Source: an uncultured Muribaculum sp. (GTDB taxonomy: Bacteria; Bacteroidota; Bacteroidia; Bacteroidales; Muribaculaceae). Taken from it: a stretch of 48,970 nucleotides of DNA. The notes under the pieces were generated by a model. It saw only the letters and a program-made list of their open reading frames with translations, was not told where the DNA came from and ran no database searches. The stretch lies in NCBI GenBank assembly GCA_910578785.1, contig CAJTSJ010000021.1, positions 1 through 48,970 on the forward strand. The letters are read 5' to 3'. This document shows, piece by piece, positions 43,143 to 48,970 of the stretch; positions within the stretch are counted from its first letter, which is position 1; each line of letters starts with the position of its first letter. The translations under genes were made by a program, and so were the position numbers.

Positions 43143-45216
43143 CACCGACATAAAATTCATCAAAGGCATAGGTCCAAAACGCGCAGAAGTTCTGGCGAAA
43201 CAGCTTGGAATCAGAAGCTACCGCGATTTACTCTACCATTTCCCGGTAAAATATGTCGACCGATCCTCCATCTACAAGATTCGTGATTTCAGGGGCGACA
43301 TGCCGATGGTGCAGATTAAAGGCCGTTTTGTCGCCTTTTCAGTGCAGGGCGAGGGTGCGAAGACACGCCTTGTCGGTGTCTTTACCGACGGAAGCACTAC
43401 TATGGAAGTGGTATGGTTCCGGAAAATCAAACAGGTACGCGATGCATATCACACTGGTATTGACTACATATTGTTCGGCAAACCGGAACTTTTCAACAAC
43501 CGCTGGAGCATGGTACATCCGGAGGTTGACGGAGTTAACTCCGTCGGAGCATCACAAGGACTGCGTGGCATATATCCGCTGACTGACACACTGCGCAATC
43601 AGAATATCGGTTCAAAGCAACTTTTTACGTGGACACAGACGGTGCTTAATTCCGCACAGAACATCATCGAGACCCTGCCAAGTTACATCATCGGCAGACT
43701 CAAGCTGATGTCCATAAGGGATGCGCTTATAAACATACACAACCCCAAATCCAACGATGACCTTCAACGCGCGCGCCTACGTCTTAAATTTGAGGAACTG
43801 TTCTATCTGCAGCTCGACATTCAGCGCCACACACGAATGCGCAACAGCAAGCTCTTGGGCTTCAAATTTTCACGGGTCGGACAATATTTCAATAGATTCT
43901 ATTTCGAACAACTTCCGTTTGAACTTACCGGAGCTCAAAAACGCGTCATTAAGGAAATACGCGCCGATATGGGTTCCGGTCGTCAGATGAACCGTCTGCT
44001 TCAAGGCGATGTCGGAAGCGGCAAGACTCTTGTAGCCCTGTTGTGTATGCTAATCGCCCTCGACAATGACACCCAGGCGTGCCTCATGGCTCCTACCGAG
44101 ATTCTTGCTTCCCAGCATTTCGAGACCATATCCAAATTGGCATCGCCCATTGGCATCAACGTCAAATTGCTTACCGGTTCAACTAAGAAAAAAGACCGGG
44201 ATTTAATACATCAGCAACTGATTGACGGAAGCCTTCACATACTTATCGGCACCCACGCGGTCATTGAAGAAAATGTTCAGTTCTGTAATCTCGGCTTCGT
44301 AGTCATAGATGAACAACATCGATTCGGAGTGGCTCAGAGAGCCAGGCTATGGAACAAAAACATAACCCCACCGCACATTCTTGTCATGACTGCAACCCCC
44401 ATACCAAGAACGCTCGCCATGACTATCTACGGAGACCTTAGTGTATCTGTTATCGACGAACTTCCACCCGGCAGAAAGCCTGTCACCACCCTTCTGCGCT
44501 ACGATGAAAACCGCATGAAGGTATATCAAGCCGTAAATGCGCAAATCAAAGCCGGACGACAGGTCTACATAGTCCATCCTCTGATTGAAGAGAATGAAAA
44601 GCTTGACCTAAAGAGTCTTGAAGAAGGCTACGCTCTTATTCGCGAAACTTTTCCACAATATAAGGTATGCTATGTCCACGGTAAAATGAAGCCCGCGGAA
44701 AAAGAGCATCAAATGCAACTTTTCGTCAGTGGTGAAGCTGACATAATGGTAGCGACTACTGTAATCGAGGTAGGAGTTAATGTACCGAACGCATCTGTCA
44801 TGATTATAGAAAATGCCGAGCGGTTCGGACTTTCACAGCTCCATCAGTTGCGCGGGCGTGTCGGACGTGGCGCTGAGCAAAGCTACTGCATCCTGATGAC
44901 TCACTACAAAATAACCAAAGAGACCCGTCAGCGACTTGAAGTGATGACTTCGACCACCGACGGATTCGTTATAGCAGAAGCCGACCTTAAGATGCGCGGT
45001 CCGGGCGATATGGAAGGAACTCTTCAGAGCGGCATGGCGTTCGACCTGAAGATTGCAAATTTAGCCTCTGACGGCCAAATAGTCCAGTTGGCCCGCGACA
45101 CCGTTGAGATGATATTGGACAACGACCCCGAACTGAAGTTGCCGGAAAACGCTCCGCTTGTAAGTGAATTACGCTTACAAAGAGCCAACACTATAGATTG
45201 GTCCCGAATAAGTTAA
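43126..45216 (+). CDS. recG: ATP-dependent DNA helicase RecG
   Basis: Remodels stalled replication forks and branched DNA. It has 696 residues: an N-terminal wedge/OB domain (about 1-190), then two helicase lobes. Walker A is GDVGSGKTLVA, Walker B/DEQH is VIDEQHRFGV, motif III is TATPIPRTL, and motif VI is QLRGRVGRG. The ATG at 43126 is chosen over an upstream TTG, giving a 17-base overlap with ispD. It is the last gene of the folP operon. Confidence 0.96.
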   Translation: MNRLRNTDIKFIKGIGPKRAEVLAKQLGIRSYRDLLYHFPVKYVDRSSIYKIRDFRGDMPMVQIKGRFVAFSVQGEGAKTRLVGVFTDGSTTMEVVWFRKIKQVRDAYHTGIDYILFGKPELFNNRWSMVHPEVDGVNSVGASQGLRGIYPLTDTLRNQNIGSKQLFTWTQTVLNSAQNIIETLPSYIIGRLKLMSIRDALINIHNPKSNDDLQRARLRLKFEELFYLQLDIQRHTRMRNSKLLGFKFSRVGQYFNRFYFEQLPFELTGAQKRVIKEIRADMGSGRQMNRLLQGDVGSGKTLVALLCMLIALDNDTQACLMAPTEILASQHFETISKLASPIGINVKLLTGSTKKKDRDLIHQQLIDGSLHILIGTHAVIEENVQFCNLGFVVIDEQHRFGVAQRARLWNKNITPPHILVMTATPIPRTLAMTIYGDLSVSVIDELPPGRKPVTTLLRYDENRMKVYQAVNAQIKAGRQVYIVHPLIEENEKLDLKSLEEGYALIRETFPQYKVCYVHGKMKPAEKEHQMQLFVSGEADIMVATTVIEVGVNVPNASVMIIENAERFGLSQLHQLRGRVGRGAEQSYCILMTHYKITKETRQRLEVMTSTTDGFVIAEADLKMRGPGDMEGTLQSGMAFDLKIANLASDGQIVQLARDTVEMILDNDPELKLPENAPLVSELRLQRANTIDWSRIS

Positions 45217-45457
45217 CATTGTCAATCGACACTTTTTTTAACACATACAGGTGCTCATCAATCGTGAACCTGCGGTTATATTGCTTTTTCAGCCTATTTA
45301 ACATTTCATCTAAATCACTATAATACAATCTATTACACATAACAACACAAAAAACACCCATACTTTTTACACAATTTATATTTCAAAATCTATTATTAAT
45401 GACACATTTTCAGTATATTTGTAGGACATTCTTCATAACTGTTAAAAAGTCATAACA
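45217..45457. other. Intergenic region between recG and ndk
   Basis: AT-rich, no gene. A tiny hairpin TGTC-AATC-GACA (45220-45231) followed by seven T could weakly end the folP-recG transcript. An imperfect stem CAGGT/ACCTG sits at 45250-45274. The ndk -7 box is at 45414-45421. Confidence 0.5.
45414..45421 (+). promoter_or_regulatory. -7 box (TATATTTG) of ndk
   Basis: An exact TAnnTTTG match, 37 bases before the ndk ATG at 45458. No clear -33. Confidence 0.6.
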
Positions 45458-45922
45458 ATGGAACAAACCTTAGTAATTTTAAAACCATCAGCAATACACC
45501 GCGCCCTTGTGGGCAAAATCATAAACCGCTTTCAAGAAAAGGGGTTGATAATAACCGGCATGAAAATGATGCAGCTTGACGAACCCATCTTGCGCGAGCA
45601 TTATGCACATCTGGTCGACAAACCATTTTTTCCCTCGCTTCTTGAATCAATGATGTCCACTCCTGTCATTGTTATGTGTCTTGAAGGCAAAGATTGTGTC
45701 GAAGTAGTACGTCTCATGACTGGAGCTACCAACGGACGCAAGGCACTTCCCGGAACTATACGCGGCGATTTCGCAATGAGCGGACAGGAAAATATAGTCC
45801 ACGCATCTGACAGTGTAGAAAACGGTCAGATAGAGTTGGCCCGATTCTTCAAACCCGGCGAGATATTCAACTACGTTCCCTCGGACATTCGATTCTTCTA
45901 TGCCCCTGACGAATCCAAATAA
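45458..45922 (+). CDS. ndk: Nucleoside diphosphate kinase
   Basis: Equalises nucleoside triphosphate pools by a phospho-histidine relay. It has 154 residues. The active-site H115 lies in QENIVHASDS, and the start MEQTLVILKPSAIHRALVGK is classic except that Ser-Ala follows KP where DA/DG is common. LPGTIRGDF (97-105) is conserved. It is preceded by a -7 box and followed 29 bases later by the M23 gene. Confidence 0.97.
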   Translation: MEQTLVILKPSAIHRALVGKIINRFQEKGLIITGMKMMQLDEPILREHYAHLVDKPFFPSLLESMMSTPVIVMCLEGKDCVEVVRLMTGATNGRKALPGTIRGDFAMSGQENIVHASDSVENGQIELARFFKPGEIFNYVPSDIRFFYAPDESK

Positions 45923-45951
45923 CCAACTCTTCCAAAACCATTAAACACCAG

Positions 45952-46890
45952 ATGCGACTCAATATAGTAAAATTAGCAACTTCAACTCTATTCGGATTAT
46001 TCGCAATAGCAGGTCTTAATGCCCAGGATTTAAATCTTCCCCGTCCTGCCCAGCACGACGCCAACCATCAGGACTTGCTGGCTATGCAAAAATCCGTTTC
46101 TGATGAAATTAAACTAAAGGAAACCCTCGAATATATGGATGACTTCTTCAAGGAAGAAGAAGCTCCGGAATATGACTTGTACGAACAGTATAAGGATGAC
46201 CAGACGGTCAATCCGTTCCAAAATGCAATCGTGCCGGAAACAGCCTCAATTGACGTAAGTGAATTCTGCATGCCGACAATGGGCTATGTAACCTCGCCCT
46301 ATGGCTATCGCAGACGTTTCCGCAGAATGCACAAGGGCATCGACCTCAAGGTGCAGATAGGCGACACTATCAAAGCGGCTTTCTCTGGATATGTCCGCCT
46401 GACTAAATTAGAAGGATTAAGAAAGGGATATGGCTACTATGTTGTATTGAGCCACAAAAGTGGATTTGAGACGATTTACGGCCACTTGTCAAAATTCCTC
46501 GTTGAACCGGGTCAGTATGTGAAAGCCGGCGATCCGATAGCGCTCGGAGGAAATACAGGACGTTCCACAGGCCCCCACCTTCATTTCGAGACCCGCTATA
46601 TGGGCTATGCCATTAACCCGGCCGCCATATTTGACTTTGAAAACAAGACAACGCATACAGATACATACACATTCAACAAGAGCACCTATACGCAGGATCG
46701 CAACTACGCACCTTCGCGTAAAAAGAGCACTACCTCTGTATCGGCATCCGCTTCCACTTATAAGGTACGGAAAGGCGACAATCTTGGAAAGATAGCCCGC
46801 AAATACGGGACAACCGTAGCCGCTATAAAGCGCCTGAACGGACTTAAGAGCGACAACCTGTCGGTAGGTCAGCGACTTAAACTCAGATAA
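45952..46890 (+). CDS. M23 metallopeptidase with C-terminal LysM
   Basis: A secreted peptidoglycan endopeptidase of 312 residues with a signal peptide (about 1-24). The lysostaphin-type domain (about 105-225) shows the zinc ligands H127 and D131 (HKGID), H178 (YGHLS), and H209/H211 (HLHFE). A Thr/Ser-rich linker leads to one LysM (about 268-312: YKVRKGDNLGKIARKYGTT) that binds glycan. All catalytic ligands are present. A terminator follows at 46925. Confidence 0.95.
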   Translation: MRLNIVKLATSTLFGLFAIAGLNAQDLNLPRPAQHDANHQDLLAMQKSVSDEIKLKETLEYMDDFFKEEEAPEYDLYEQYKDDQTVNPFQNAIVPETASIDVSEFCMPTMGYVTSPYGYRRRFRRMHKGIDLKVQIGDTIKAAFSGYVRLTKLEGLRKGYGYYVVLSHKSGFETIYGHLSKFLVEPGQYVKAGDPIALGGNTGRSTGPHLHFETRYMGYAINPAAIFDFENKTTHTDTYTFNKSTYTQDRNYAPSRKKSTTSVSASASTYKVRKGDNLGKIARKYGTTVAAIKRLNGLKSDNLSVGQRLKLR

Positions 46891-46924
46891 ACAATTTTGC
46901 TTTATAAAACGCATCTCAATAACG

Positions 46925-46961
46925 ACCGCCGTTCCACTGATTTATTCGGAATGGCGGTTTT
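46925..46961 (+). terminator. Intrinsic terminator after the M23/LysM gene
   Basis: An 11-pair stem ACCGCCGTTCC with GGAATGGCGGT (one G:T), a 12-base loop and a T-run. Confidence 0.85.
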
Positions 46962-47044
46962 ATTTTGCATAAAAATAGTCGGGAAACAGAAATAATCCTT
47001 AAATTAGCAGAATAGACTTAAACCACTTTAATATCACATACTAA

Positions 47045-48865
47045 ATGAGACTCAAATTAGCCATCGGACTCATCCTGGCCCTTTCAGCAGGATATTCATC
47101 GGCCCAATACGCCCCTGTCGGAGATAAGATTAAAACCAAATGGGCAGAACAAATTACACCCGACAATGTATGGGATTTATATCCACGCCCTCTGATGCAA
47201 CGCTCGGAATGGAAAAATCTCAATGGCCTTTGGGATTATGCTATAGTTGACACAAAGCAAAACATGCCCGATAAATATGATGGAAAAATACTGGTGCCGT
47301 TCCCCGTGGAATCCAGCCTGTCAGGAGTAGGAAAAACTGTCGGAAATGAAAAGAACTTATGGTATAAGCGTACGTTCAGCATACCCTCGACATGGAAGGG
47401 AAAGGACATAATGTTGAATTTCGGAGCTGTCGACTGGAAGTGTGACGTATGGGTCAACGACATAAAAGTTGGGTCGCACACAGGCGGCTATACCCCATTT
47501 AGCTTAAACATAACAGACGCGCTTAATCGCAAGGGAGACAATACACTTGCAGTCAGAGTATACGACCCCACCAACAGAGGCTACCAACCACGAGGCAAAC
47601 AGGTGGAGCGTCCAGGAGGCATCTGGTATACGCCGGTGACTGGAATATGGCAGACAGTCTGGCTTGAACCGGTCAATCCAATGCATATAAAGACAATAAA
47701 GACCGTACCCGACATAGATAAAAATATCATAACGGTCAACGTCGTTCCCTCTGAAATATCTACAGACAACGTCATGGCCAAAGTCGAAGTAAAAGAAAAT
47801 GGGACCATCGTAGCTGAAGGGAAGTCTATCAACGGACAGCCGATAGAGGTAGGCATGCCGTCCGACGTAAAGTTATGGTCGCCGGACTCCCCTTCCCTTT
47901 ATGACATGACCGTGTCCCTCTATCATAACGGCAAACTTGTCGATACAGCCGATAGTTATACGGCCATGCGCAAATTTTCGACAAAACGTGATGAGAACGG
48001 ATTTGTCCGAATGCAACTTAACGACAAAGACCTCTTCCAGTTTGGACCTCTGGACCAGGGATGGTGGCCCGACGGGCTTTACACGGCTCCGTCGCCTGAA
48101 GCCCTCGTCTACGACATCGACAAGACCAAGGAGCTCGGCTACAATATGATCCGTAAACACGTGAAGGTTAAACCGGCGGTATGGTATACCCACTGCGACA
48201 AAATAGGAATGATTGTTTGGCAGGACATGCCAAGCGGCGACAAAAGCCCCAAATGGCTGAACCACGAATACTTCAATGGCACCGAGATTGTACGCTCCAA
48301 GGAAAGCGAAGAAAACTTCCGTAGAGAGTGGAAGGAAATCATCGACTATCTCCACAACAATCCCTGCATAGGAACCTGGGTACCGTTCAATGAGGCATGG
48401 GGACAATTTAAGACCGAAGAGATTACCGACTGGACCAAAGAATACGACCCCACCCGTCTGGTCAATCCGGCAAGTGGAGGCAACTTCTATAAGTGCGGCG
48501 ACATACTTGACCTCCACAACTATCCTGCACCGGACATGTATCTTAGCGACCCCGATCGAGCCAACGTCATGGGCGAGTACGGAGGTATAGGTCTGGCACT
48601 TGAAGGCCATCTCTGGATGCCTGACCGCAACTGGGGATATGTTCAGTTTAAAAACGAGGATGAAGTTACTGAAGAATACATCAGGTATGCCAAAATTCTT
48701 ATGGACCTGATCAGCAAAGGATTTACAGCTGCCGTCTACACACAGACTACCGACGTGGAAGTGGAAGTAAACGGACTAATGACCTACGACCGTAAAAAAG
48801 TGAAGGTCAATGTCGACAAAATCAGAGAAGCCAACCAGGCTATAGTCCATAGCCTCGACAAATAA
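47045..48865 (+). CDS. GH2 family glycoside hydrolase
   Basis: A secreted beta-glycosidase of 606 residues with a signal peptide (about 1-20). The galactose-binding-like domain (about 50-210; WYKRTF, RVYDPTNRG), an Ig-like domain (about 215-310) and the TIM barrel (about 315-600) follow GH2 order. Acid/base E450 is in PFNEAWG and nucleophile E511 is in MGEYGG. It is shorter than beta-galactosidases of the lacZ type because it lacks C-terminal domains. Substrate unclear. It ends 51 bases before the right inverted-repeat arm. Confidence 0.93.
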   Translation: MRLKLAIGLILALSAGYSSAQYAPVGDKIKTKWAEQITPDNVWDLYPRPLMQRSEWKNLNGLWDYAIVDTKQNMPDKYDGKILVPFPVESSLSGVGKTVGNEKNLWYKRTFSIPSTWKGKDIMLNFGAVDWKCDVWVNDIKVGSHTGGYTPFSLNITDALNRKGDNTLAVRVYDPTNRGYQPRGKQVERPGGIWYTPVTGIWQTVWLEPVNPMHIKTIKTVPDIDKNIITVNVVPSEISTDNVMAKVEVKENGTIVAEGKSINGQPIEVGMPSDVKLWSPDSPSLYDMTVSLYHNGKLVDTADSYTAMRKFSTKRDENGFVRMQLNDKDLFQFGPLDQGWWPDGLYTAPSPEALVYDIDKTKELGYNMIRKHVKVKPAVWYTHCDKIGMIVWQDMPSGDKSPKWLNHEYFNGTEIVRSKESEENFRREWKEIIDYLHNNPCIGTWVPFNEAWGQFKTEEITDWTKEYDPTRLVNPASGGNFYKCGDILDLHNYPAPDMYLSDPDRANVMGEYGGIGLALEGHLWMPDRNWGYVQFKNEDEVTEEYIRYAKILMDLISKGFTAAVYTQTTDVEVEVNGLMTYDRKKVKVNVDKIREANQAIVHSLDK

Positions 48866-48916
48866 TCGACGAAGCGGCATGGGAAAATAGAGGTGGATTC
48901 GGGAAAACATTCCGGA

Positions 48917-48970
48917 TGTACTTTCAAAATCGAAGTGCAAAAATTTCGATGAATGAAGATACATGAAATA
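48917..48970. repeat. Right arm of the 54-bp perfect terminal inverted repeat
   Basis: The reverse complement equals positions 1-54 without mismatch. Position 48916 is the first mismatch. This arm is intergenic, 51 bases after the GH2 stop, whereas the left arm encodes the LigA tail. Confidence 0.9.

Noticed and set aside
47873..48610. Long reading frame on the strand opposite the GH2 gene
   Set aside because: It lies wholly within the GH2 coding sequence, which has catalytic glutamates and a signal peptide. The opposite frame has no recognisable domain.
1..48970. Linear replicon with hairpin telomeres, suggested by the terminal inverted repeat
   Set aside because: Interior genes are ordinary chromosomal housekeeping genes (uvrA, ligA, groEL). 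No telomere-resolvase gene, replication initiator or phage gene is present. The left arm lies inside the ligA reading frame.
1..48970. tRNA, rRNA, CRISPR arrays, insertion sequences
   Set aside because: Looked for cloverleaf arms, repeat arrays and transposase motifs; none seen in the gaps.

Overview
The window looks like chromosomal DNA of a gut Bacteroidales, probably Muribaculaceae or a close relative. The order is well supported and the family is a guess from gene style. Evidence: promoters of the Bacteroidetes type (TTG, 19-20 bases, TAnnTTTG) stand before about fifteen genes. There is a gliding-motility-type C-terminal domain and a T9SS-like sorting domain. The window also carries a Porin_10-type protein, BlaI/BlaR-TonB proteins, a type I pullulanase and PA14-containing GH3 enzymes. 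I see no rRNA, tRNA, CRISPR array, insertion sequence, prophage or integrase. Gene density is high and most genes are intact. Several start codons were moved downstream of the longest reading frame, because the first in-frame TTG or GTG lies in or before a promoter -7 box or a better ATG exists.

Layout. 0-8.1 kb: ligA, groSL, a secreted histidine phosphatase divergent from a small TPR protein, a tiny Arg-rich DNA-binding-like protein, a HAD phosphatase and superoxide dismutase. 8.2-16.5 kb: a TPR sensor kinase whose H-box lacks histidine, divergent from a K+-channel-like protein, then a gliding-motility C-terminal-domain protein, a lytic transglycosylase and uvrA. 16.5-17.3 kb: an 815-base AT-rich gene-free stretch with several promoter-like boxes and inverted repeats. 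17.3-22.2 kb: an XRE regulator, pyrK-pyrD, and a BlaI/M56-TonB pair. 22.2-28.3 kb, minus strand: glnS, then a TPR/porin/solute-binding-protein operon. 28.5-33.0 kb: trkH-trkA, a Dabb protein, and an ABC-F ATPase. 33.3-40.5 kb: an orphan sorting-domain-like protein, pullulanase plus an SLC45-like sugar transporter, DUF4924, and a GH3 enzyme. 40.7-45.2 kb: folP-cdaA-ispD-recG operon. 45.5-48.9 kb: ndk, an M23/LysM peptidase, and a GH2 enzyme.

How genes work together. Polysaccharide use is represented by pullulanase with a maltodextrin-type transporter, GH3, GH2 and a phytase-like phosphatase. Potassium and c-di-AMP biology is represented by TrkH/TrkA, the channel-like protein and CdaA. Cell-wall work is represented by the lytic transglycosylase and the M23/LysM peptidase. 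Pyrimidine synthesis is represented by PyrK/PyrD, and DNA repair by LigA, UvrA and RecG.

The most unusual observations are these. The first and last 54 bases of the window are perfect reverse complements. All deviations in the ABC-F protein fall in one composite ATP site. The sensor kinase has Arg in place of the phospho-accepting His. The K+-channel-like protein has a TVGCN filter. A 22-bp RNA-type hairpin lies after a 61-residue Arg-rich protein. Two divergent promoters overlap in a 38-bp gap.
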